Below, in pieces: positions 1-8,210 of a DNA stretch of 64,000 nt; within the stretch, counting starts at the first letter, position 1; the number at the start of each line of letters is the position of its first letter. The notes under the pieces are model-generated. The model ran no database searches. It had not been told where the DNA came from and was given only the letters and a program-made list of their open reading frames with translations. The position numbers and the translations under genes are program-made. The stretch is taken from NCBI GenBank assembly GCA_041398965.1, contig JAWKTT010000009.1, positions 62,001 through 126,000 on the forward strand, in the 5' to 3' direction. The DNA is from JAWKTT01 sp041398965. GTDB taxonomy: Bacteria > Planctomycetota > Planctomycetia > Planctomycetales > Planctomycetaceae.

Positions 1-296
1 AACATCCCCGCTTGAGCCGGGGCTTGCGCGAGAATCGGCTGCTGCTGTTCGCTGGAGTAGAAGGAGACGAGTCCCTCGGTGGGAACCTCGATGCGAACCG
101 GTTGAAAGAACCCGCGATTGACTGGCTTCGCTTGCAAAGCCCATTCGCCCGATTGGCCGGGACGGTGCATGTGATGTTGCGGCGTGTAGCTTCCCTTGCG
201 GGGAGGAACATCGCGATACAGGTCTTCCCCGACCGCAGGCAGAGTGATTGCCAGCAGGAAGAGACCGAGCGTCAGGCTGCGGAGGACGAGTCCCAT
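1..296 (-). CDS. Partial secreted protein of unknown function (C-terminus outside the window)
   Basis: About 98 codons are readable from an ATG at 294-296 down to base 1 on the minus strand, with no stop before the edge. The protein begins MGLVLRSLTLGLFLLAI and continues to a likely signal-peptidase site near PAVGED, so it is probably exported. The rest is Gln/Pro-rich and has no motif I recognise. A GGGA-containing stretch lies a few bases upstream of the start. The next gene on this strand, the lipoprotein at 545-1849, lies 248 bp upstream, so the two could be co-transcribed. The start and signal peptide are seen directly; function is unknown. Confidence 0.7.
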   Translation of the reverse strand, partial: MGLVLRSLTLGLFLLAITLPAVGEDLYRDVPPRKGSYTPQHHMHRPGQSGEWALQAKPVNRGFFQPVRIEVPTEGLVSFYSSEQQQPILAQAPAQAGM

Positions 297-544
297 TTTC
301 CCATCATCCCTGAAGGGGTGTATCGTAGAAAGAACGTGACGCGAGGTGGGGCATCATTGCTCTGGGGAGTCGATATCAGTCGTCCCCCGAGGAGGTCAAC
401 TTCAGACGTCGCGAAACGACCATTCGGCCGACTCGCACTGCAAGTCTTGCCGAATGAGGTCTGTTTTCGACCATTCGGCCCGCAGCCATCGAGAGTGGAC
501 ATCTCGATGGCTGCGGGACTGAAGGTCAGCAGTAAGTGATCCGA

Positions 545-1849
545 TTACGGGGTCGGGCAGTTGCCACCCTGTTGCGTTCCGGTCGCCCAGGCAGGCCAGG
601 CGACTTCGCCCGGAGCATGGATCGGATGACGCTCGGTGTATTCCATGTGCCGGACTGGCTCGGGGTAGTTAATCCCCGGTTCGTGCCGGACATCGATCAA
701 CAGGTCACGGGTCGGCTTCGGAATGTGGTTATCCGAGAGGTTTCGGATGGTGTGTGATCTCATCCCGGCTGGCTGTCCGTAGGGGATGTGAGCGGGACCG
801 GCCAGTCCGATCGGATTGCCCACCTGAGCGGCGGGATATCCATAGCTCGGGGCGGTCACACCGGCGATTGGCTCCCAAGGTGGACCACCGACATAGCTTG
901 GTCCCCCCATCACCATTTCGCCAGCGACGCCTGGGCCAGCGGTCGCTTCGATGCCACTGATTGGCAGTGGAGGAACATGTTCGCCACGGTCTCCATCGGG
1001 GATATAAGCGGTCTGCACCACTTCGCCCTGTTCGTTGACATAAGTGGTGTCGATGCTTCCGATTTGACCGGGCATTTCGAGGTCCATGTTCCCGACGCGG
1101 ACGACCGCCATGATGGTCCCCTGACGTTGAGCCACATCGACTGGATCTTGACCGGGAGCGAGTCGGGTCGAAACCAGTTCTTCGACACCGGCTGCAAGGT
1201 CCTGATACTTCGACTCAGGGAGATACACAACCTTCGTGACGAAGTTGTTGGTCTGAATCTGATCGATGTCTTCATCCGTCAACTGAATCGGGATGCTGTT
1301 ATGATCGAGGTACGCCTGAGTGGTCGGACGTGATGGATAGACGTGCAGAGACGGGTACAGCACGAGTCCTTCACGATTCGGGATTCGCGACAGCTTGAGG
1401 CGGTAGGTCGCCCCTTGCACGAAGTTGTATCGGGCGGGAGCCGTCAACTGATTCTCGGCGAATCGGTCGTTGACCTGCCATCCGATCGACATGCCTGCTG
1501 GTCCGAGGAATCGGACTTGCGAAGTCTTCAGGCGTGGCGGGAGTCCATCTCCCATCGCCATCATCGGAGCCATGCCGCCGGGCATTCCGGGTGGCATGCC
1601 TTGTCCCATCATCGGGCCCATGGGTCCCATGCCCCCCATGCCGGGGTATCCGGTGACGCCGGGGCTCAGCCCGACCATCGGTCCGGGAGCAGCGAGCATT
1701 GATGCCGGCGGAGCAACGTAAGGACGCTGGGAACTCCCGGCGTATCCTCCTCCACCACCTCCTGAACTGATTAAATCATGCTTTCCATCGACGGCGCAGC
1801 CCACACACACAATGAGGAGTGTGGCCAATGCCAGAAAATACAGTCTCAT
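545..1849 (-). CDS. Gly/Pro/Met-rich lipoprotein, planctomycete hypothetical protein
   Basis: 434 residues. The start was placed at 1849 rather than at the upstream in-frame codon at 1891, because MRLYFLALATLLIVCVGC is a clean lipoprotein signal with a lipobox ending in Cys18, and a GAGGGA sequence precedes the ATG. Residues about 25-110 are low complexity, rich in Gly, Pro and Met (GGMGPMGPMM-like runs). They are followed by a folded-looking domain containing VRFLGPAGMSIGW and the acidic LTDEDIDQIQ. The C-terminus is again Pro/Gly/Tyr-rich. It is probably anchored in an envelope membrane. It is divergent from the gene at 2077. I recognise no characterised family; a role in the cell surface is inference. 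Confidence 0.85.
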   Translation of the reverse strand: MRLYFLALATLLIVCVGCAVDGKHDLISSGGGGGGYAGSSQRPYVAPPASMLAAPGPMVGLSPGVTGYPGMGGMGPMGPMMGQGMPPGMPGGMAPMMAMGDGLPPRLKTSQVRFLGPAGMSIGWQVNDRFAENQLTAPARYNFVQGATYRLKLSRIPNREGLVLYPSLHVYPSRPTTQAYLDHNSIPIQLTDEDIDQIQTNNFVTKVVYLPESKYQDLAAGVEELVSTRLAPGQDPVDVAQRQGTIMAVVRVGNMDLEMPGQIGSIDTTYVNEQGEVVQTAYIPDGDRGEHVPPLPISGIEATAGPGVAGEMVMGGPSYVGGPPWEPIAGVTAPSYGYPAAQVGNPIGLAGPAHIPYGQPAGMRSHTIRNLSDNHIPKPTRDLLIDVRHEPGINYPEPVRHMEYTERHPIHAPGEVAWPAWATGTQQGGNCPTP

Positions 1850-2076
1850 GGCTTCCCTCTGCGTTTCCTGGTCCCCAGGGTGGTGCCGCAAGTTGCGGTA
1901 TACCGTGCCTTCGGTGAACCGCTACAATCCGGCGACCGCGGCGGATTGGACCAATACCAACCCTTCCATTCGCGATCGTCTGCCGCCATACCTCATCGGA
2001 AAGTTAGCGACAGTCAGATCAATCATCGGAATCCCACTAGCTGGGTCTTTGGCAATTCCCTCACTTTCGCATCAAC

Positions 2077-3132
2077 ATGAAAAACTTATCCATCTTGTCA
2101 GTTGGTCTCATGCTCCTCCTACTCGGAGGTGTCTGCCTGAACTTTGCCTCCGGTTTCCTGCATGGAGACGATGTTTCACCCCCCAAAAACCGGGTTGCGA
2201 CTTCCAACGACACCGGCAATTCCCCCTCAGGGGAACCAGGCTCACCGGCGAATGCTGCCGCTCTCTCCGAACAACATCAACAAGCACTCGGCCTGCTCCA
2301 CGATGCGACGAATCGCATGTATGGCTACTCGTCGCTGCAAGCCTCGGTACATGAAGTCATCTCTCTCGGAGCGAGAAACACAGAAGCCAAGGGGAGCTAC
2401 GTCGCCGGGGAGTTTCCCCGCCTGAGACTCGAATATCAGATCAGGGTCGGCAATACCGAAGGAACACTGATCGAAGTCTGCGACTCGCAAGTGCTGCGAA
2501 CCCTGCGCGAGATCAGCAGCACCCCGACCCCAATCGCAACCGCTCCCGCCAGCGACGGCACCACGCCCCCCGCCGAGGCATCACCCGCCACCGAAGCCCC
2601 CAAGCGGAAACTCAAAGCGACCCGACGCGATGTCCACAAAATGCTCGATTCCGTCCGCAAGCAGGGAGCAACCGCCGATGCCGTCATCCAAGCTCAACTT
2701 GGACTTGGAGGAATCCCCGCACTGCTCGCCTCCTTCGAGCGGACCATGAACTTCGACACCTATGACGTCCGAACCGTCGGCAATCAACAAACAGTGACCA
2801 TCGAAGGCTACTGGAAGCCCGACTTCAAAAAGGGGCTGAGCGAACAGTTCACCGCAGCCGGTCGCGACCCCAACCAGTTCCTCCCGGAGCGAGTCCGTGT
2901 CGAGATCGACCTTCAGACCCTCGTTCCGACACGCATCCAGTATCTCCGCCGAACTTCCGGAGAGACACCCACTCTCATCCCCTTGCTAGATCTCCAATTT
3001 CGCGACATCCGCGTCAATCAGCCGATCGACCCCAAAGTCTTTGAAATCTCGCTCCCCCCCGAAGTCCAGGAAGTCGACCTTACGGAAGTCTTCATCAAAA
3101 ACATCGAAGCCCCCGCACAGGTTGCCCCCTGA
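2077..3132 (+). CDS. Membrane-anchored LolA/MucB-like hypothetical protein
   Basis: 351 residues. The N-terminus MKNLSILSVGLMLLLLGGV is a signal peptide or anchor. A Pro/Ala/Thr-rich linker (about residues 150-175) interrupts a domain with alternating strands, for example LRLEYQIRVGNTEG and RVRVEIDLQTLVPTRIQYL, reminiscent of the LolA/MucB/DUF1571 fold common in planctomycete envelope proteins. The closing segment DPKVFEISLPPEVQEVDL resembles the end of that fold. The assignment is from pattern only. There is no clear Shine-Dalgarno sequence before the ATG. It is divergent from the lipoprotein at 545-1849, with about 230 bp between them. Confidence 0.8.
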   Translation: MKNLSILSVGLMLLLLGGVCLNFASGFLHGDDVSPPKNRVATSNDTGNSPSGEPGSPANAAALSEQHQQALGLLHDATNRMYGYSSLQASVHEVISLGARNTEAKGSYVAGEFPRLRLEYQIRVGNTEGTLIEVCDSQVLRTLREISSTPTPIATAPASDGTTPPAEASPATEAPKRKLKATRRDVHKMLDSVRKQGATADAVIQAQLGLGGIPALLASFERTMNFDTYDVRTVGNQQTVTIEGYWKPDFKKGLSEQFTAAGRDPNQFLPERVRVEIDLQTLVPTRIQYLRRTSGETPTLIPLLDLQFRDIRVNQPIDPKVFEISLPPEVQEVDLTEVFIKNIEAPAQVAP

Positions 3133-3326
3133 CACCACAAATCTTCCCGCATGAGCATCTCTGCCGAACTCCATCCAGTGGGCGAAGATGGAACTTGCGA
3201 TTGATCTTGCTTCCAGAGACCGATAAGCTGGAATCGATTCGTCGTTGCGGGTGACAACTTTTCTGAGGGCTGCCAGATCCGTCATCACAAGACGGGGCGA
3301 CACGACTTTGGCCGAAGGGTGACCAG

Positions 3327-4832
3327 ATGCTGCGAGTACTCGGTTCGCAACGAAGACTCTGCGACGGTCTGTCGCGCCGCGATCTCTTGCAGATCGGTGG
3401 GGCTTCGGCAGCGGGACTGGGCTTGTCGCAACTTCTGTCGGCTCAGGCTCAAGCGAATCCAACGGCATCTTCGCTTCCCGGCTTTGGGCGGGCGAAGAAC
3501 TGTATCGTCCTGTTTCTCTATGGATCGCCGAGCCAACTCGAAACGTTCGACATGAAGCCCGAGGCACCGGTCGAGGTGCGCGGGACAATGCAGTCGATCC
3601 CTTCTTCGCTGCCGGGGCTCGATGTTTGCGAACATCTTCCCTGGATGGCCAAGATCATGGACCGCACGACCGTCGTCCGCTCGGTCACCCATCCGCATCC
3701 GATTCATGGGGTCGCCTACGCGATGACCGGAACGGCTGTCATCGATGTGGCGATGGAACTGAACCCACGCGACGAACGGCATCACCCCTACTTCGGTTCG
3801 TGTGTTACCTATATCGACGAACAGACCGGTCGACCTGCGGCCCCGGATGCTTTGCAAAACATCGCACTCCCTTTCCCCTTCAGCAGCAAACGGTCCGACC
3901 AACCTTTCCGAGCCGGCCCCTATGGCGCCTATCTGGGAGCCGCGTTCGATCCCATCTGGACAGAGTTTCAGGGTGAAGGGACCAAACATCTCCGAAAGGA
4001 ACGAGCCAATGGTGAATTCTGGTTCGAAGGGAAAGAACCGTATTTAGGCTGCACTGTCGACAGCCACTTTCGACTGGCGGCAGTCGATCGACAACCGGAC
4101 CTGGCACTCGATCGACTCGATCGTCGTCGTAGCTTGATTGAACAGTTCAACGCCGCCCGTCGCGACCTCGATCACTCCGCATCGACGCGAGCCTTAGGAC
4201 GATTTCAGGATCTCGCCTGGTCGGTGTTAGCCTCTCCGAAAATTGGCGATGCCCTCGATGTTCGTAAAGAGCCGATCGCCACTCGTGAGCGATACGGACA
4301 CACTCTGTTCGGGCAGTCCTGTCTTGCGGCTCGGCGACTGGTCGAAGCGGGGACACGTGTCACCTCGGTCTTCTGGGACGAATATGGATTGGCCGGAGAT
4401 GCGTGGGATACGCACTTCGATCACTTCCCCCGGATGATCGATCAGTTGTGTCCGGGACTCGATCGTGCAGTCTATGGACTCATCACCGATCTGGAAGATC
4501 GTGGCATGCTCGACGAGACGTTAGTCGTCCTCGTCAGCGAGCACGGGCGAACGCCGAAGATCAACAACGCAGCAGGTGGTGGCCGCGACCACTGGTCTCG
4601 TGCCTACTCGGTGATGTTCGCCGGCGGTGGCACCCCTCGAGGGAGCGTGATCGGAGCAACCGACTCGGTCGCTGGCGATGTTACCGATCGTCCCGTTTCG
4701 CCCAAGTCGCTCTTGGCGACGATGTATCACCTCTTAGGCATCGACCCCCACGCGACCCTAACCGACCGTGCCGGACGTCCCCTTCCCCTCGTCCCACACG
4801 AAGCCGAAGTCGTCCGAGAACTCCTCGCCTGA
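3327..4832 (+). CDS. DUF1501 family protein with Tat signal (copy 1)
   Basis: 501 residues. The N-terminus carries a Tat-type motif, SRRDLLQIGG, followed by an Ala/Gly-rich hydrophobic stretch, so export as a folded protein is likely. Typical DUF1501 (sulfatase/alkaline phosphatase superfamily) features follow: CIVLFLYGSPSQLETFDMKP near residue 60, HPHPIHGVAYAMTG, a C-terminal VLVSEHGRTPKIN and GGGRDHW, and the closing TMYHLLGIDP. An AAGGG sequence precedes the ATG. In planctomycetes these proteins usually sit beside DUF1549/DUF1553 cytochrome proteins; here none is adjacent. The enzymatic activity of the family is not established, so no substrate is given. Confidence 0.93.
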   Translation: MLRVLGSQRRLCDGLSRRDLLQIGGASAAGLGLSQLLSAQAQANPTASSLPGFGRAKNCIVLFLYGSPSQLETFDMKPEAPVEVRGTMQSIPSSLPGLDVCEHLPWMAKIMDRTTVVRSVTHPHPIHGVAYAMTGTAVIDVAMELNPRDERHHPYFGSCVTYIDEQTGRPAAPDALQNIALPFPFSSKRSDQPFRAGPYGAYLGAAFDPIWTEFQGEGTKHLRKERANGEFWFEGKEPYLGCTVDSHFRLAAVDRQPDLALDRLDRRRSLIEQFNAARRDLDHSASTRALGRFQDLAWSVLASPKIGDALDVRKEPIATRERYGHTLFGQSCLAARRLVEAGTRVTSVFWDEYGLAGDAWDTHFDHFPRMIDQLCPGLDRAVYGLITDLEDRGMLDETLVVLVSEHGRTPKINNAAGGGRDHWSRAYSVMFAGGGTPRGSVIGATDSVAGDVTDRPVSPKSLLATMYHLLGIDPHATLTDRAGRPLPLVPHEAEVVRELLA

Positions 4833-4955
4833 CTCCCCTTCCCAATCCCATTCATCTATCGTCCCCCGACCGCGTCGAAGGGACCGCAATTCTCCAACGT
4901 ATTCAAGTCGCATCCGAGAGAATCATCCAACAGAATTATGAGACGAGGAGATAAC

Positions 4956-6074
4956 ATGACACGTCGATCCCTGTTCACGCTCATATTCCTAATCGCCTGT
5001 GGTCGTCCTCCCGTTGTGCTGGGTAATGATCCTGTTGATCCAAAGCTTCCGACATTAAGGCTCGTCCTGTTTACCCCGAAAGGGGTCGATCCCCCCCCGA
5101 ATGCACAGGAACGACTCACTCAGATCGCCAAATACACAGAAGACTTTTACATCAAATGGATGACGCACTGGGGTTACAAGCCGACCCAGAAACATATGTT
5201 TCAATGGAAGCCCGATGGCCATGTCGAAGTCCTGTTTTTCCAGGGTGACAAGGGGCCAACGGAATACCCTGATGGAAGCTTTCGTCCCGCGATGATGCAA
5301 AAGCTAGCGAAGCAGCACAACATCCCACAAAACAATAACATCAACTGGGTCTTCGTCTATCTCGGCGATCCCCCCGCCCGTTACGACAACTTCAAGGGGT
5401 CTGGAAACTCCAAGGCCGGGGGCTGGGCCATGGCAAACTTCGACTCTTCACCCGGCGAAATTCGGACCGATCGAGGCATCGCAGAAGGGTTTCATGACGA
5501 CTTCGCCCTGAAGGGCTGCATTCATGAACTCGGACACGGGCTCGGGTTGCCGCATATCGGGCCGAGACTAAAACGAGACTTAGGGAACTCCCTGATGGGG
5601 CCGATTAACCGCATCTGGCGACAGTATCTCGGACCGAAAGACCAACGGGGCTACCTGACTGAAGCCAGCGCAGCGATGCTTTATAAACACCCCCTCTTCT
5701 CCGGCACCTCAAAAGACCGCGACGTTATGCCAGACGTCTCACTTAAGTCCTTCCAGGCCCAATACGATCGCACGAAAAAAGTCGCGACGATCCATGGCCA
5801 GTTAGTCTCACAACATAAGGCCCATAGCGTTATCATTGTGGACGATATGGATAACAAACCGGGTGACTACTGGGTCCGCGCATATGTGGGCCGCGTCAAC
5901 GAAAAGGGAGAATTCGACGTCGTACTCGACGAACTCGTCGACTGTGGCGGCACACTCCGAATCCTCTTCTGCTTCGAAAACGGCACCACCACCGGCAACG
6001 GCAAAACGCACGGCCTGCAAAGTGCTATCGAAAAACCGTACCGCTACACCAGAAAATCACACCAGTTCGACTGA
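4956..6074 (+). CDS. Secreted metzincin-like metalloprotease, uncharacterised
   Basis: 372 residues. I chose the ATG at 4956 over the one 18 bp upstream because GAGGAG lies 5 bp before it and the protein then starts with a signal peptide, MTRRSLFTLIFLIACG. Residues 190-200 read HELGHGLGLPH, the extended HExxHxxGxxH zinc-binding motif of metzincins, and NSLMGP follows at about 211-216 as a possible Met-turn. The C-terminal 120 residues look like a beta-rich domain. No pro-domain Cys switch is evident. Zinc protease activity is inferred from the motif; the protein matches no named peptidase family I can recall. Confidence 0.82.
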   Translation: MTRRSLFTLIFLIACGRPPVVLGNDPVDPKLPTLRLVLFTPKGVDPPPNAQERLTQIAKYTEDFYIKWMTHWGYKPTQKHMFQWKPDGHVEVLFFQGDKGPTEYPDGSFRPAMMQKLAKQHNIPQNNNINWVFVYLGDPPARYDNFKGSGNSKAGGWAMANFDSSPGEIRTDRGIAEGFHDDFALKGCIHELGHGLGLPHIGPRLKRDLGNSLMGPINRIWRQYLGPKDQRGYLTEASAAMLYKHPLFSGTSKDRDVMPDVSLKSFQAQYDRTKKVATIHGQLVSQHKAHSVIIVDDMDNKPGDYWVRAYVGRVNEKGEFDVVLDELVDCGGTLRILFCFENGTTTGNGKTHGLQSAIEKPYRYTRKSHQFD

Positions 6075-6130
6075 CCGACCGGAACGCGCGAACCTCTTGA
6101 CGTCCCGATCACCCCGTCAAAAACTCCGTG

Positions 6131-6194
6131 CGTCAGATTTTCAATCTGACAAGACCAACCCGTACGCTACATTACCTAAACATCAAACAGCACC
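6131..6194 (+). repeat. 115-bp dispersed repeat, truncated copy A1
   Basis: Begins GTCAGATTTTCAATCTGAC, a short hairpin, and continues AAGACCAACCCGTACGC to ATCAAACAGCACC. It matches the copies at 24793-24919 and 30443-30558 in the same orientation, and the reverse complement of 45037-45151. The second half, which should hold the CAGGCT/AGCCTG hairpin, is missing. Confidence 0.8.
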
Positions 6195-6256
6195 AAGTCC
6201 GACTGAAGCACCCGCAACCGCCCGGCACGATTCTTCACTGAGGGTTACCCCACCCG

Positions 6257-6375
6257 TCTCCCTCTCCCCCACTGGAAGGTCGTAGAGTGTAGGAGCGTCG
6301 ACAGTGGGGGAGAGGGAGAGGCTGACAACAAAGATGACCAGTTGGCGAGGATCACAATCCGGGGAATGCCCCCGC
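6257..6375. repeat. Long-arm palindrome repeat, copy B1, with shared flank
   Basis: The arm TCTCCCTCTCCCCCACTG at 6257-6274 pairs perfectly over 18 bp with 6302-6319. The following sequence (GAGGCTGACAACAAAGATGA, then GTTGGCGAGGATCACAA and GGGGAATG) is also present after copy B2 at 12330-12462. The conserved unit is therefore longer than the palindrome and looks like a small non-autonomous element. Confidence 0.8.
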
Positions 6376-6569
6376 CCTGTGACGACCCCGGAATTCCCGT
6401 GAGCCATGCGTCAGGGGGAAGCCTTCTCAAACGTCGGAAATCCATCTCTGTCGAAATCGTCGCTGAGAGACGGACAACGATGTCCGGTGTACGAAGTGCC
6501 GAGTCTGTTTCCATGGGGACTTCGGAATCGCCCTTCTTCGTCCCGTTGTCTGCTCATCTGGGGGCGATG

Positions 6570-7070
6570 TTACTGGGGGGGAACCTGTGGTTGTGTCTCT
6601 TCGGCTATCGGGACGGTCTCTTTTTGGAGCCGCATGAGGTTCCAGAAGCTCAAGCCGAGACCGAAGCACGTGAGGGTGCCGATGAGGAAGAGGGTGGGTT
6701 CCATATAGGAGAGCACATGTCTGGTGCCGTAGGTGGTGACGAGAACGTAGCCATCGATCCCTCGGGCCGGCTTGTAGTTGGGCAACACGTGTTCGAACCA
6801 GGACGGTTCTCGCTCAATGGTTGAGCCGTCGGACAGGGTCACTTTGCGGAGCGAGCGGTCGGAGAGGAGTTGATAGTCCTCTGCCGTGACGACTTTCGCT
6901 TCATAGTATTCGGGATTCAGAGAACGATACTGGGCATCGGCGAGCACAAATCGAGTGAAGACCCATTGCGAAACGACATGAAACAGAATGCACGCGAACG
7001 CCATGAAGAGCAACATGCTTCGCGAGGCGGGAGTCGAAAACCTCCGTTTGAGCTTCTGCGTGAGTGTCAT
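6570..7070 (-). CDS. Two-pass membrane protein downstream of sigma factor
   Basis: 166 residues, starting at the ATG at 7070 with CAGGAG upstream; an in-frame codon 37 residues earlier gives an implausible low-complexity N-terminus. One hydrophobic segment lies at about residues 17-37 (MLLFMAFACILFHVV) and another at about 124-143 (TLFLIGTLTCFGLGLSFW), with a soluble domain between them containing YYEAKVVTAEDY. It is the third gene of a minus-strand run with the ECF sigma factor and the small membrane protein, 52 bp after the latter. The function is unknown; a sensory or output role in that sigma system is inference. Confidence 0.8.
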   Translation of the reverse strand: MTLTQKLKRRFSTPASRSMLLFMAFACILFHVVSQWVFTRFVLADAQYRSLNPEYYEAKVVTAEDYQLLSDRSLRKVTLSDGSTIEREPSWFEHVLPNYKPARGIDGYVLVTTYGTRHVLSYMEPTLFLIGTLTCFGLGLSFWNLMRLQKETVPIAEETQPQVPPQ

Positions 7071-7122
7071 GGGTCTGCTCCTGAAGGAGGGTGTGGAATG
7101 AAAAGTCGGAGTTGGGGCAGCG

Positions 7123-7464
7123 TCAGGATTTCGGTTTGACGGTGACTCGACCATCGGTGTGATGCACCCAGACGGTCCCATCCGGGGCGACTTGGCGCCC
7201 CGCCTCCTGACTCAACAGAGCGGCATGGAAACCGGCGAACCAGCTTCCGGCCACCATGACCACCACGCAGGCTGCCAGGGGAAACCAGGCGATCTGTTGC
7301 CAGAATGTTGGTTGTTCGGGGCGCAAAGGCTGCGGTGCCGATTGACGACCCCAGAGGGCCGAGAGTGCCCGGGCTGTCACCTCGGCTGGTGGTTGATCGG
7401 ATCCTGAAGTGGCGAGCAGATCAGCGACCGCTCGGTCGACGATGTCGAAGTCATCTGAGGACAT
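7123..7464 (-). CDS. Single-pass membrane protein, putative anti-sigma factor
   Basis: 113 residues, starting at the ATG at 7464, 2 bp after the stop codon of the sigma factor gene. Its AGGAG ribosome-binding site lies inside the sigma gene's last codons, which suggests translational coupling. The N-terminal about 50 residues are cytoplasmic-looking and acidic (MSSDDFDIVDRAVADLLA), one transmembrane helix follows at about 59-78 (WFPLAACVVVMVAGSWF), then a short basic tail. There is no zinc-binding HxxxCxxC motif as in ZAS anti-sigma factors. The anti-sigma role is inferred from position and topology only. Confidence 0.8.
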   Translation of the reverse strand: MSSDDFDIVDRAVADLLATSGSDQPPAEVTARALSALWGRQSAPQPLRPEQPTFWQQIAWFPLAACVVVMVAGSWFAGFHAALLSQEAGRQVAPDGTVWVHHTDGRVTVKPKS

Positions 7465-7466
7465 GT

Positions 7467-8024
7467 TCACTGCTCCTGTTGTCGGGTGAGTTTGTCGCGA
7501 AGTGTCACACGGGCTCGGTGAATTAAGACCGCCGCGTGATTCGTGGTCATGTTCATGCTGCGGGCGACCTCTTCGTTCGGCAAGCCGTCGATCCAACGCA
7601 GCGAAAAGGCCTCGGCCTGATCGGTCGGCAGCAAGGCGATCTCACGTCGAAGATGCTCCGCAAGGTTCTGATTGTCGATGGACTCTGTCGCGTGCTGTGA
7701 AGAGGGATCTCCCAACTCGACCTCGGGAAGTGATTCTGTCCGACGACGATAACGGGACCGGAGAAAGTCGATGGATCGGAGTGTCGCCAGTCGCTTGAGT
7801 AATGCGGGCCAACTCTGCACCTGTTCCCGCTGCGACAGCTCATAGGCTTCCATAATGACCGTCTGAAAACAGTCCGCAGCATCACTCTCGTTCCCCAACA
7901 TCCGCAGAGCCTGCTTCCAGACCACCGGCCCAAAGTTTTCGATGATCTGCGGCCAGTCCTGCACGGCGATTTCCCGGTCTATTGAACGTGATTGCTGATC
8001 AATTGGTCGAAGCCACCCCGACAC
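7467..8024 (-). CDS. ECF-type RNA polymerase sigma factor
   Basis: 185 residues. Region 2 spans about residues 25-95 (GPVVWKQALRMLGNESDAAD, then LLKRLATLRSIDFLRSRYRR, the -10 binding helix) and region 4 about 125-180 (LPTDQAEAFSLRWIDGLPNE, then NHAAVLIHRARVTLRDKL), the standard sigma-70 helix-turn-helix. The first usable start is GTG at 8024 and has no strong Shine-Dalgarno sequence; an internal GTG further in would also keep region 2, so the start is uncertain. It leads a likely three-gene operon with two membrane proteins. Family membership is secure; the signal and regulon are unknown. Confidence 0.93.
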   Translation of the reverse strand: MSGWLRPIDQQSRSIDREIAVQDWPQIIENFGPVVWKQALRMLGNESDAADCFQTVIMEAYELSQREQVQSWPALLKRLATLRSIDFLRSRYRRRTESLPEVELGDPSSQHATESIDNQNLAEHLRREIALLPTDQAEAFSLRWIDGLPNEEVARSMNMTTNHAAVLIHRARVTLRDKLTRQQEQ

Positions 8025-8210
8025 AGATTACAAACATTCCACAAGAATCGGTGAACAGTCGTCGTTTCCCTCTCCCCCCGCTTGCTTCCGGCGGGGGGGC
8101 GTTGTAGCTTGATGTCTCCCATAATTGATGCTCTGGGTTCGATCGGTTTCCGAACAACCGCAGGGTCGGGCTGTTTTCCTACTCCGCACGACGCGTTGAG
8201 AGCCATTTTG

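Larger units (their letters stand above)
6075..6569. other. Intergenic stretch of about 495 bp made largely of dispersed repeats
   Basis: Contains a truncated copy of the 115-bp repeat (6131-6194) and a copy of the CCCTCTCCC palindrome repeat with its shared flank (6257-6375). Short open frames here have no start signal or recognisable content. It separates the plus-strand protease from the minus-strand sigma-factor operon. Confidence 0.7.

Noticed and set aside
12..539. 175-codon plus-strand frame at the left edge
   Set aside because: It overlaps a minus-strand gene with a clear signal peptide (1-296) and has no domain of its own.
1553..1645. Tandem repeat of CAT/GGC-rich units
   Set aside because: Explained as codons for the Gly/Pro/Met-rich region of the lipoprotein gene.
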